A stretch of 7,835 nt of DNA. It comes from JAOAFT01 sp035390885. GTDB lineage: Bacteria; Bacteroidota; Ignavibacteria; UBA10030. Made by a program: the position numbers and the translations under genes. The stretch spans positions 1 through 7,835 of the forward strand of contig DAOOUW010000062.1 of the NCBI GenBank assembly GCA_035390885.1. Reading direction: 5' to 3'. Position 1 is the stretch's first letter, and each line of letters begins with the position of its first letter. This document shows, one piece after another, positions 1 to 6,971 of the stretch. Under the pieces are notes generated by a model. It was not told the DNA's origin. It saw only the letters and a program-made list of their open reading frames with translations, and did not search any database.

Positions 1-1173
1 GTATCGGAACTCACGCACCAAATTAAATTTTCGCTTGAGACGAAATTTCCGCGTGTGTTAGTAGAGGGTGAAATATCGAATTTTAAGCTGCACACTTCAG
101 GTCATATGTATTTTACATTGAAAGATGAGGGCGCACAAATTTCTGCTGTACTATGGCGGAGTAAAATTCCATATCTTTCCTGCACTCCGTCCGACGGAAT
201 GAAAGTGGTCGCTCGTGGCGCGTTGACGCTTTATCCGCCTCGAGGCGCATACCAAATTGATGTTGAGCAACTCCAACCGCTCGGAATTGGCGAGCTTCAA
301 ATGATGTTCGAAAGGCTTAAGCGAAAACTTGCAGCAGAAGGGCTTTTTGATGCAGAGCATAAGAAGCAAATACCTCGATATCCTGAACGAATTGGCGTCA
401 TAACGGCGGAGACTGGAGCTGCAATACGTGATATTATCAATATCTTGAGTCGCAGAAATCCTGCCGTTGAACTTATTGTTGTTCCCGTTCGCGTGCAAGG
501 GATTGGAGCGGCGGACGAAATAGCGCAGGCAATAAAAGATTGCAACGAATATGGAAGAATCGATGTACTTATTGTTGGACGCGGCGGAGGTTCGTTAGAA
601 GATTTGTGGGCGTTCAACGAAGAAAAAGTTGCTCGTGCAATTTATGAGTCAAAGATTCCAATTATCAGCGCCGTTGGACATGAGATTGATTTCAGCATTG
701 CGGATTTTGTTGCCGATCTTCGTGCGCCAACGCCTTCTGCGGCTGCAGAGTTGGCGGTGCGCAATAGGACGGATATCATTGCGGACATTCAAAACTTCTG
801 TTATACTATGGAAAATGAAATAGAGGCACAGATTGAGAATCTAAAAAGTAGATTACAACATGCCGTTATGAGTTATTCATTCAATAAACCTCGTAACATA
901 CTCCGAGAAACTATGCAGCGCCATGATGAACTCGAGCGAGCGCTTCTTCGTTCTATATCACAGGTTTATGAGCGCGTCGATCGTAAATTTGAAGGGTGCG
1001 TAAAACAACTTGAAGCTCTTCATCCAGCAAATGTTTTGCACCGTGGCTATGCAATTGTACGAAAAAGTGGGAAAGCTGTTTCTAGCAAAAAACAATTGAA
1101 ACAAAATGATATGACGGAAATTCAATTTCACGATGGCGCAGTTGATGCACGAATAGAAGGACATCTCAAATGA
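1..1173 (+). CDS. xseA: Exodeoxyribonuclease VII large subunit (5'-truncated by window edge)
   Basis: Catalytic subunit of exonuclease VII, which with XseB degrades single-stranded DNA to oligonucleotides in the cytoplasm. The frame is open from the first base: codons before the GTG at 55 already read as family sequence (VSELTHQIKFSLETKFPRV), so the true start lies upstream, probably only about 5-20 codons away. The visible part is 390 residues. An N-terminal OB-fold carries VEGEISNF and SGHMYFTLKD. The nuclease domain follows with GVITAETGAAIRDI, VGRGGGSLEDLWAFNEE, SAVGHEIDFSIADF and RAPTPSAAAE. Counting from window codon 1, D144, R194, H227 and D230 match the conserved Asp/Arg/His/Asp set of the family; the last three have the same spacing as in the E. 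coli protein as I recall it. A helical region and a C-terminal HRGYAIVRKSGK segment complete it. Its TGA overlaps the xseB ATG (ATGA), as expected for subunits made together. Identification is very secure. Confidence 0.96.
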   Translation, partial: VSELTHQIKFSLETKFPRVLVEGEISNFKLHTSGHMYFTLKDEGAQISAVLWRSKIPYLSCTPSDGMKVVARGALTLYPPRGAYQIDVEQLQPLGIGELQMMFERLKRKLAAEGLFDAEHKKQIPRYPERIGVITAETGAAIRDIINILSRRNPAVELIVVPVRVQGIGAADEIAQAIKDCNEYGRIDVLIVGRGGGSLEDLWAFNEEKVARAIYESKIPIISAVGHEIDFSIADFVADLRAPTPSAAAELAVRNRTDIIADIQNFCYTMENEIEAQIENLKSRLQHAVMSYSFNKPRNILRETMQRHDELERALLRSISQVYERVDRKFEGCVKQLEALHPANVLHRGYAIVRKSGKAVSSKKQLKQNDMTEIQFHDGAVDARIEGHLK

Positions 1174-1421
1174 CCAAAAAAGCTGTGAAAGATTCTCTTG
1201 AAGAATCACTAAAACGATTAGAAGAAATTGTTGGGATTTTGGAAGGTGGGGAAATTCCATTAGAGGAATCGCTGGATTTATTTGAGGAAGGAATTCTACT
1301 TTCGAAAAATTGTAGTGAGAAGTTGAAAAAGGCAGAGCTTCGAATTCAAAAGTTGGTCAAAAATCTGGATGGGCAATTTGAGCTCCATGAGTTCTATGAT
1401 AAAGAGGAAGAAGACGAGTGA
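1170..1421 (+). CDS. xseB: Exodeoxyribonuclease VII small subunit
   Basis: Small subunit of exonuclease VII, a short helical protein that binds the XseA coiled-coil region and is needed for activity. The product is 83 residues, a normal family length. It shows the typical pattern ESLKRLEEIVGILEGGEIPL, then LEESLDLFEEGILLSKNC and a KKAELRIQKL helix. The C-terminus is acidic (DKEEEDE), as is common here. The ATG at 1170 overlaps the xseA stop by four bases, and an AGAAGGA ribosome binding site lies 8 nt upstream inside xseA. Its TGA (1419-1421) shares bases with the dxs start, so xseA, xseB and dxs are probably translationally coupled. In E. coli, ispA sits between xseB and dxs; here it is absent. 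Confidence 0.95.
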   Translation: MTKKAVKDSLEESLKRLEEIVGILEGGEIPLEESLDLFEEGILLSKNCSEKLKKAELRIQKLVKNLDGQFELHEFYDKEEEDE

Positions 1422-2193
1422 TGAGTACATCGGGATTTAATTTTCTTTCGGAGATCAACACACCGGATGATTTGCGAAAACTTGATGAGAAAGATTTACG
1501 AACTGTCTGTAGTGAGGTGAGGGAGTTTCTCATCGATTGTGTTTCAAAAACAGGAGGACATTTTGGCGCTGGATTGGGCACGGTGGAATTGACAGTTGCA
1601 CTCCATTATGTTTTTCAAACTCCCCACGACAAACTAGTATGGGATGTTGGGCATCAAGCGTATCCACATAAAATAATAACCGGTAGAAGAGCTCGAATGC
1701 TTACTATTCGGCAGTTAGGCGGTTTAAGTGGATTTTTGCGGCGGGATGAGAGTGAATACGATGAATTTGGAGCGGGACATGCAAGCACAGCAATTTCTGC
1801 TGCGCTTGGCATTGCTACCGCGCGCGATTTGCAGGGTGAAGATTACAAAGTGATTGCGATTGTTGGCGATGGTTCATTAACAGGCGGATTAGCTTATGAA
1901 GGAATGAATAATGCCGGCTTGCTAAAAAAAGATATGATTGTTGTACTTAACGACAATCAAATGATTTCGCTCTCTTCACTCAATCCAGGTGGATGGTCAA
2001 TTCGTGAACACTTTGCCGAAATGCTCACGCATCCTACTTACAACAGACTTAAAGCGAATGTATGGGATTTGACAGGGAAGCTCGATGCTTTTGGCGATTG
2101 CTTGCGAAGTATTGCACAAAAAATGGAACAAGGATTGAAAGTTGTTGTAACGCCGGGAATGCTCTTCGAAGCTTTGGGATTTCGGTACTTTGG
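1421..2193 (+). CDS. dxs: 1-deoxy-D-xylulose-5-phosphate synthase, N-terminal part (cut by N gap)
   Basis: Dxs condenses pyruvate and D-glyceraldehyde 3-phosphate, using thiamine diphosphate and Mg2+, to make DXP. This is the first step of the MEP isoprenoid pathway and also supplies thiamine and pyridoxal synthesis. This part encodes about 257 residues. They show GGHFGAGLGTVELTVALHYV (H47), WDVGHQAYPHKIITGRR, ESEYDEFGAGHAST (H120), the TPP/Mg motif GDGS at 149-152 and NDN at 177-179. It runs to LFEALGFRYFG, where the N gap begins. The segment after NDN reads MISLSSLNPGGW, a few residues longer than the common MSISPNVG form. An in-frame GTG at 1418 is an alternative start; ATG 1421 was preferred because it overlaps the xseB stop as TGATG. 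The remainder of the protein resumes at 2294 in another frame. Confidence 0.95.
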
Positions 2194-2293
2194 NNNNNNN
2201 NNNNNNNNNNNNNNNNNNNNNNNNNNNNNNNNNNNNNNNNNNNNNNNNNNNNNNNNNNNNNNNNNNNNNNNNNNNNNNNNNNNNNNNNNNNNN
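2194..2293. other. Assembly gap (100 N) inside dxs
   Basis: Exactly 100 Ns interrupt dxs. The upstream half reads in the frame of 1421 and the downstream half in the frame ending at 3060, so a true 100-base gap would leave the gene out of frame. A length of 2 modulo 3 would restore it. Compared with E. coli Dxs recalled from memory, the missing stretch between FRYFG and YSSFLQRAFDQ is about 130-140 residues, or roughly 390-420 bases. The N run is therefore best read as a scaffolding placeholder, and no frameshift mutation needs to be invoked. Confidence 0.97.
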
Positions 2294-3060
2294 TTTATTC
2301 ATCATTTCTTCAACGAGCTTTCGATCAAATTGTACACGATTGTGCAATTCAAAAACTTCACGTTGTTTTTGTGCTGGATCGTGGAGGACTTGTTGGCGCA
2401 GATGGACCAACACATCATGGAACTCTCGATCTATCGTACCTTCGTTGTATTCAAGGTATGGTTGTGATGGCTCCAAAAGATGAGCAAGAATTACGTGATA
2501 TGCTCTATACAGCGATTGAATATAAAAATGGTCCAATAGCGCTTCGGTATCCACGGAGCAATGCGTTGGGCGTACCACTCCGAAATAACTTTACTCAATA
2601 TGAGATTGGAAAAGGCGAGGTAGTACGCAAAGGTAAAGATATTGCAATTCTTGCTGTCGGTACAATGGTTCACAATGCGCTCGAAGCAGCAAAGATGCTT
2701 GAGAAATCCGGTATTCAAGCCGAAGTTGTCAATATGCGCTTTATCAAACCGGTCGACAGAGAATTACTAAGGAACATAACATCGCGTATAAAATTACTAA
2801 TGACAGTGGAAGACAATGTTGTCAGCGGTGGATTTGGCGGAGGAGTACTGGAGGCGTTAAGTGAAATGAATATTACGAATGTTCAAGTTAAGCTCCATGG
2901 TTTACCGGATTCATTTGTTGAACACGGTTCGATTGATCAACTTTATCACATTCTGAAGTTAGATGCAGAAGGCATTGCTGAAATTGCACAACAAATGGTA
3001 CAGGAATTTCCTGAACTGGAAAATCATTCAATACCAACAACGGGGAGATTATTTGCATGA
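2294..3060 (+). CDS. dxs: 1-deoxy-D-xylulose-5-phosphate synthase, C-terminal part (continues after N gap)
   Basis: Continuation of dxs after the gap, about 254 residues beginning YSSFLQRAFDQIVHDCAIQ. It holds the rest of the pyrimidine-binding transketolase domain: DRGGLVGADGPTHHGTLDLS, LRCIQGMVVMAPKDEQELRD and ALRYPRSNALGV. The C-terminal transketolase domain follows with IGKGEVVRKGKDIAILAVGT, VVNMRFIKPVD, MTVEDNVVSGGFGGGV and LHGLPDSFVEHG. The AEQHAVT segment, whose glutamate activates TPP, should lie in the unsequenced gap, so the completeness of the active site cannot be checked. The tail after LDAEGIAEIAQQMV, ending TTGRLFA, is slightly longer than in E. coli. The TGA overlaps the next gene as ATGA. 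The pairing with the upstream half rests on contiguity and matching family order. Confidence 0.94.
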
Positions 3061-4070
3061 ATAAAGTACGTCTTGGTGTAGTTGGAGTTGGAAGTATTGC
3101 TCAAACAATTCACCTCCCAATTCTCTCACGAATGCCCGACGTAGAAATTGTGGCGGTGTGCGATATTGACAGAGCGAAGGCACAGTATGTTGCCGATAAA
3201 TTTGACGTCCGACGATACTACAATAATTATGAGAAAATGTTTATTGTTGAACAGGAGCTCGATGGCATTCTTATTTGTACGCCAACCAATCTTCACAAGG
3301 AAATGGCAATTGCTGCGAGTGAAGCCAAACATAACATGCTTATCGAGAAGCCGCTTGCCCGTACTGCAAAAGAGGCTGAAGAAATTGTCAGTTCAGTGAA
3401 AAAAAATCATGTAAAGCTGATGGTGGGAATGAATAACCGGTTCCGTCCCGACACAATGATTCTCAAGAGTTTTATCGAAGAGCAAGCGCTCGGAAAAATC
3501 TTTTATGCAAAAACAGGTTGGTTTAAAAAATTTCAGGAAAATACTCACTGGTTTACGCGAAAAACAGAATCTGGCGGCGGCGTTGTGCTTGACCTTGGAA
3601 TCGTTATGTTCGACCTTGCCTTCTGGATGATGGGCTATCCTGAGGTGAAAGAAGTGATGGCGACGAATTATTCACTCTGGACAAAAAGAGTCGAAGATAC
3701 ATCTATCATTTTTATTAAAATGAAGGATAACTCAACCTTAACCATTGAAGTGAGCTGGTCATTTGAATCAACTGCTGACTTTTTCTATTGCGATTGCTAT
3801 GGTACCGAAGGAAGCGGATTGCTAAATCCTTTCCGAATTATAAAACGGATGCATGGAAATTTAGTGAACGTGGCGCCCGCCGCAATGGAAACCCCTCAAT
3901 CACTCTATAGAAAATCCTATGTCAATGAATTAAAGCACTGGATTGGAACACTCCGGAACTTACATCCGATTATTTCTACAGGCGATGAAGCAGTCCATCG
4001 GATGAAAATTGTCGACCTTATCTATAAATCTGCAAAGCGCGGCAAAGCAATTACTGTACGAAATAAATGA
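3057..4070 (+). CDS. Gfo/Idh/MocA family NAD(P)-dependent oxidoreductase
   Basis: A cytoplasmic dehydrogenase of the family that includes glucose-fructose oxidoreductase and inositol dehydrogenase; the substrate is usually a sugar or cyclitol but cannot be assigned here. The product is 337 residues. An N-terminal Rossmann fold has the dinucleotide loop GVVGVGSIA (G7, G10, G12) and an acidic residue after beta-2 (CDID, 35-38), which would favour NAD(H). The conserved EKP is at 97-99 with K98. The C-terminal alpha/beta domain carries GGGVVLDLGIVMFDLAFW. The position normally occupied by His in the G-V-H-x-x-D motif is V183 here, so proton transfer may differ or the activity may be altered. The start is well supported: GGGGAGA lies 8 nt upstream and the ATG overlaps the dxs stop. 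The gene in turn overlaps the downstream DUF62 gene. The link to isoprenoid or riboflavin metabolism is positional only. Confidence 0.9.
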   Translation: MNKVRLGVVGVGSIAQTIHLPILSRMPDVEIVAVCDIDRAKAQYVADKFDVRRYYNNYEKMFIVEQELDGILICTPTNLHKEMAIAASEAKHNMLIEKPLARTAKEAEEIVSSVKKNHVKLMVGMNNRFRPDTMILKSFIEEQALGKIFYAKTGWFKKFQENTHWFTRKTESGGGVVLDLGIVMFDLAFWMMGYPEVKEVMATNYSLWTKRVEDTSIIFIKMKDNSTLTIEVSWSFESTADFFYCDCYGTEGSGLLNPFRIIKRMHGNLVNVAPAAMETPQSLYRKSYVNELKHWIGTLRNLHPIISTGDEAVHRMKIVDLIYKSAKRGKAITVRNK

Positions 4071-4891
4071 TGAACGAGAGTACACAACTTCACAATCCGC
4101 TGACAAAACATCTTGCTCTCCTGACTGATTTTGGAACGAGCGATCACTATGTGGCAACCGTGAAAGCTGTAATTCTTTCGCTAAATCCTTCTCTCCAGAT
4201 TATTGATGTTACACATTCTGTGAAGCCAGGAAATATTTCCGAAGCGGGTTTTCTTCTATGGGCTTCCTATCGGTTTTTTCCAAAGGACACGCTCTTTCTC
4301 TGTATCGTTGATCCCGGCGTTGGAACGTCGCGTCCGATTGCATTCCTTTCGACCGAGAGCTACAGTTTCCTTGCTCCTGATAATGGAGCGCTGGAGTATG
4401 TGCATTCATCAGAACCGTCGGCAAAATTCTTTCATCTTAATCTTGATAAATGTTCTCCCTATTTACCTCAAATGGTTTCTTCGACATTTCACGGTCGAGA
4501 CATTTTTGCTCCAATCGCTGCACACATTTCACTTGGTTTACCTCTTTCAAAAGTAGCGGATGAAATTCAGCGCACGCCGCCTCGTTCGCCATTTGTTTCC
4601 TCGAAGGAATCAGAAGCAGCTTCAAAAATTCTTCACATTGATCATTTTGGATCGCTCATTACAAATATTGCGATGGAAAATTCTAAAGAAGGTGAACATA
4701 AGATTATGGCGATTACAATAGGTCAACATCGTGTGTCGCAGTGGGTTCAAACGTACGGTCAGGCTCCGGAAAATGTGCCTGTTCTGCTTGTTGGTAGCAC
4801 TGGACTCGTAGAAATTGCAATGAAGAATGCTTCGGCGGCAAATGCGCTTCATATTGATGAGAATGCAAAGATACGCATAGAATGGAAATGA
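4067..4891 (+). CDS. SAM hydroxide adenosyltransferase (DUF62 / S-adenosylmethionine hydrolase)
   Basis: Predicted to hydrolyse S-adenosylmethionine to adenosine and methionine, the activity described for non-halogenase DUF62 proteins; automatic pipelines often label these SAM-dependent chlorinase/fluorinase. The product is 274 residues. It shows LLTDFGTSDHYVATVKAVIL (D21), IIDVTHSVKPGNI, CIVDPGVGTSRPIA, FLAPDNGALE, STFHGRDIFAPIAAH and, in the C-terminal barrel, IDHFGSLITNI. D82, R89 and H142 match the Asp-Arg-His triad of the hydroxide-transferring enzymes, which the true fluorinase and chlorinase lack. There is no long insertion between the DPGVGT and APDNG motifs of the kind seen in fluorinase. 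Hydrolase is therefore much more likely than halogenase. ATG 4067 overlaps the previous stop (ATGA); a second in-frame ATG at 4070 is possible. It overlaps ribD at the 3' end. Confidence 0.92.
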   Translation: MMNESTQLHNPLTKHLALLTDFGTSDHYVATVKAVILSLNPSLQIIDVTHSVKPGNISEAGFLLWASYRFFPKDTLFLCIVDPGVGTSRPIAFLSTESYSFLAPDNGALEYVHSSEPSAKFFHLNLDKCSPYLPQMVSSTFHGRDIFAPIAAHISLGLPLSKVADEIQRTPPRSPFVSSKESEAASKILHIDHFGSLITNIAMENSKEGEHKIMAITIGQHRVSQWVQTYGQAPENVPVLLVGSTGLVEIAMKNASAANALHIDENAKIRIEWK

Positions 4892-5979
4892 ATCAGAAAC
4901 AAATAAAATACTATATGACTCGAGCTCTTGAACTTGCAAAGCGAGGGAAGGAGAAAGTTCATCCCAATCCTCTCGTGGGCTGTGTCATTGTTCGGAATGG
5001 AAAAATTGTTGGTGAAGGATACCATCATGAATATGGCGCGCCCCATGCAGAAGTGAACGCTTTGAAGGAAGCTGGGAAAAATGCTAAGGGCTCTACAGTG
5101 TTTGTTAATCTTGAACCTTGTGCGCATTACGGCAAAACTCCGCCTTGTTCCGACGCCTTGATTGCCGCTAGTGTAAAGGAAGTTATCATTGCAGTCAAAG
5201 ATCCAAATCCGATGGTAAAAGGAAAAGGAATTGCAAAACTCAAGAACGCTGGCGTATCAGTTACTGTTGGTGTAATGGAAGAGGAAGCAAAAAAATTAAA
5301 CGAGAAATTTTTCTATGCAATGGAGCATAGAATACCTTACGTTGCCGTAAAAATTGCTCAAACACTTGATGGAAGAATGAATGATGCCTGCAGACAATCA
5401 AAGTGGATTACCTCAATGGAATCTAGAAAAGAAGCGCATCGGCTGCGAGCAATGTATGATGCCATTCTTGTTGGTGCCAAAACAGTTAAAGAAGATGATC
5501 CGGAATTAACGGTTCGGTATGTGAGCGGGCGAAATCCAATGCGAATTATTCTTGATGGAAAACTTTCTGTTCCAATTCAAGCGAAAGTTTTTAAAACGGA
5601 AGTTGCTCGCACGATTCTTTTTACATCTACTAAAGCTATGAATCAGCAGATCAATAAGGTTCTTGCGCTTGAGAAAAAAGGCGTTGAAGTTTATGGCATA
5701 TCTAACTCTAAAGAAATTTCTCTGCAATCAATCTTAAGATTTTTGTGGAAGGAAGGGGTAACGTCTGCATTGGTTGAAGGCGGAGCTTATACAGCGAGTT
5801 CTTTTTTAGAACAGAATTTGGTGCAAAAAGTGTACTTATTTGGAGCGCCGTTGATGCTAGGAGGCGGTGGAGCGATTGCTTTCCACACGCCGCGGCCTCT
5901 ATCGAAACCAATTCGCATGAATTTTGAAACGATCGAACGCATTGGAGAAGATTTGTTTCTCGAAGCTAGCGTATTATAG
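4882..5979 (+). CDS. ribD: Bifunctional riboflavin biosynthesis protein RibD (pyrimidine deaminase / uracil reductase)
   Basis: Catalyses two successive steps of riboflavin synthesis: deamination of 2,5-diamino-6-ribosylamino-4(3H)-pyrimidinone 5'-phosphate, then NADPH-dependent reduction of the ribosyl side chain. At 365 residues it has the full length of a fused enzyme. The N-terminal deaminase domain (about 1-145) has HPNPLVGCVIV and the zinc site HAEVNA (H55, E57) with EPCAHYGKTPPC (C80, C89). The reductase domain (about 150-365) has VAVKIAQTLDGRM, SKWITSMESRKEAHRLRA, DAILVGAKTVKEDDPELTVR, RIILDG and LVEGGAYTASSFL. No domain or key residue is missing. Two starts are possible: ATG 4882 or ATG 4888, the latter giving the ATGA overlap seen elsewhere in this cluster. 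Neither has a strong ribosome binding site, and translation is probably coupled to the upstream gene. ribE follows after 24 bases. Confidence 0.95.
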   Translation: MEMNQKQIKYYMTRALELAKRGKEKVHPNPLVGCVIVRNGKIVGEGYHHEYGAPHAEVNALKEAGKNAKGSTVFVNLEPCAHYGKTPPCSDALIAASVKEVIIAVKDPNPMVKGKGIAKLKNAGVSVTVGVMEEEAKKLNEKFFYAMEHRIPYVAVKIAQTLDGRMNDACRQSKWITSMESRKEAHRLRAMYDAILVGAKTVKEDDPELTVRYVSGRNPMRIILDGKLSVPIQAKVFKTEVARTILFTSTKAMNQQINKVLALEKKGVEVYGISNSKEISLQSILRFLWKEGVTSALVEGGAYTASSFLEQNLVQKVYLFGAPLMLGGGGAIAFHTPRPLSKPIRMNFETIERIGEDLFLEASVL

Positions 5980-5993
5980 TGCAATGAGAATTT

Positions 5994-5998
5994 GGAGG
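5994..5998 (+). promoter_or_regulatory. Ribosome binding site of ribE
   Basis: GGAGG lies 5 nt before ATG 6004. This decides the start of ribE: the upstream in-frame TTG at 5992 would place the site inside the coding region and add four residues before the canonical MFTGLIEE. Confidence 0.85.
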
Positions 5999-6003
5999 AT
6001 TCT

Positions 6004-6612
6004 ATGTTTACTGGTTTAATTGAAGAAACAGGAATTGTAAAGAAAATGAAACGAGATGGTGGAAGCGTGATTTTCACCATTCAATCAAAAAAGACGTTGA
6101 AGGGTTTAGCGATCGATCATAGTATAGCAATTAACGGCGTATGTTTGACCGTTATCAAACGCACTAAAACTACATTCGATGTTCAGGCAGTCGAAGAAAC
6201 TCTCAAGAAGACGACGATAGGAACTCTTGTGGTTGGAAGTCTTGTGAACCTCGAACGGTCGCTGCTGCCGAACGAAAGACTCGGCGGACACTTTGTGCTT
6301 GGGCATGTTGATGGCACAGGTACGATTACAGGAATTGAGCCACGAGAGAGTAGCTGGATGTTCTGGATTAAAGTTCCACGGAAATTTTCCAGATACTTAA
6401 TTCCAGTTGGCTCTATTGCCGTCAATGGAGTGAGTTTGACGATTGCGGAATTGAAAGGAAATATTTTTGGAGTGTCGATCATTCCTCATACAATGGAAGT
6501 TACAACTTTTAGATTCCTAAAGCCGCACGATGCGGTCAATCTCGAGTTTGATATGCTTGGGAAATATGTAGAGCGACTCTTGAGCGCTTATTTACCCAAA
6601 ATATGTAAATAG
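6004..6612 (+). CDS. ribE: Riboflavin synthase (alpha chain type)
   Basis: Dismutates two molecules of 6,7-dimethyl-8-ribityllumazine to riboflavin and the pyrimidinedione that re-enters the pathway; normally a homotrimer. The product is 202 residues and shows the two tandem lumazine-binding repeats. Repeat 1 starts MFTGLIEETGIV and contains INGVCLTV (C48). Repeat 2 starts near GGHFVLGHVDGTG (H96 and H101) and contains VNGVSLTIAEL, then SIIPHTMEVTTF. Length and order are standard. The ATG at 6004 was chosen because MFTG is the near-invariant N-terminus and GGAGG sits just upstream. The gene is 24 bases after ribD and closes the cluster; ribBA and ribH are not in the window. This gene is also called ribC in some Gram-positive and E. 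coli naming. Confidence 0.95.
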   Translation: MFTGLIEETGIVKKMKRDGGSVIFTIQSKKTLKGLAIDHSIAINGVCLTVIKRTKTTFDVQAVEETLKKTTIGTLVVGSLVNLERSLLPNERLGGHFVLGHVDGTGTITGIEPRESSWMFWIKVPRKFSRYLIPVGSIAVNGVSLTIAELKGNIFGVSIIPHTMEVTTFRFLKPHDAVNLEFDMLGKYVERLLSAYLPKICK

Positions 6613-6759
6613 GGATGACTCAATCCATATATGAAGAGGAGTACGTTTTTAGGTTTGTGCGATGTTTTAATTCCATTCATTTTTACAAATTAGTAGCTGG
6701 AGGATATACAGCGGTAAATAAGTTACTGCTAGTAAGGTAAGAAATAAGAAACTTAAGTC
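6613..6759. other. Non-coding spacer after ribE, no gene seen
   Basis: AT-rich sequence downstream of ribE. The only open frame is 41 codons (6615-6740), too short and without a family match to call. A small TTACT-GCT-AGTAA inverted repeat lies at 6723-6735. I see no FMN riboswitch and no classic terminator directly after the ribE stop. Confidence 0.5.
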
Positions 6760-6856
6760 GGTGGCTTTGATACAAAGCCGCCATCTTTCTTGTATCTATT
6801 GCTGATCAGCCTAAGGCATATCGAGGCTACCATCTTATTACATAATCTGAGGTAAA
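6760..6856. repeat. REP-like hairpin pair, diverged copy A
   Basis: First arm: GGTGGCTTTG, loop ATA, CAAAGCCGCC (6760-6782), a 10-bp stem with one G-U pair, followed by a moderately T-rich run, so it might also end transcription of the rib cluster. Second part (6801-6836) begins with the palindrome GCTGATCAGC and continues TAAGGCATATCGAGGC. Compared with copy B at 6972-7092, the first 14 bases match at 13 positions, TAAGGCATATCGAGGC matches at 15 of 16, and the tail at 6841-6856 matches 7077-7092 at 12 of 16. It is a degraded direct repeat of copy B. Confidence 0.72.
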
Positions 6857-6938
6857 CACCCTTCCCCCTCTACAAGAGGGGAATGGAATACATGGTACTT
6901 TGGAAGAGGAAAAAAATTCCCCTTCTCAGAAGGGGTGT
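6856..6938. repeat. MITE-like palindromic segment with ACACCC/GGGTGT ends
   Basis: A segment of about 83 bases bounded by ACACCC (6856-6861) and GGGTGT (6933-6938). It contains two perfect hairpins, CCCCTCT-ACA-AGAGGGG (6865-6881) and CCCCTTC-TCA-GAAGGGG (6919-6935), near its two ends. Terminal inverted repeats with no coding capacity fit a small non-autonomous element or a repeated intergenic palindrome. I see no clear target-site duplication, so mobility is inference. Confidence 0.55.
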
Positions 6939-6953
6939 CAACCGAAGGTTGAC
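6937..6953. repeat. Perfect hairpin GTCAACC-GAA-GGTTGAC
   Basis: A 7-bp perfect stem with a GAA loop, immediately abutting the preceding CCCCTTC hairpin. It is followed by AGGGTAG rather than a T run, so it is not a typical terminator. It is probably part of the same repeated intergenic module. Confidence 0.65.
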
Positions 6954-6971
6954 AGGGTAGTCTATCAAGGT

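Noticed and set aside
2062..2293. Frame running from 2062 through the Ns into the second half of dxs
   Set aside because: The residues before the Ns (MGFDREARCFWRLL...) are out of frame with dxs; the frame is open only because Ns are read through.
4067..4891. SAM-dependent chlorinase/fluorinase function
   Set aside because: The complete Asp-Arg-His triad and the lack of the fluorinase-type insertion point to water/hydroxide as the nucleophile, not halide.
5992..6003. TTG at 5992 as an earlier start for ribE
   Set aside because: It would overlap the GGAGG ribosome binding site and precede the canonical MFTG N-terminus; ATG 6004 is far better.
6615..6740. 41-codon + strand frame starting MTQSIYEEEYVFRFV just after ribE
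   Set aside because: An AGGG abuts the ATG with no spacing, there is no recognisable family, and the length is within chance expectation for AT-rich sequence.
6613..6760. FMN riboswitch linked to the rib genes
   Set aside because: It lies downstream of ribE, and none of the conserved RFN core motifs is visible here or upstream of ribD.
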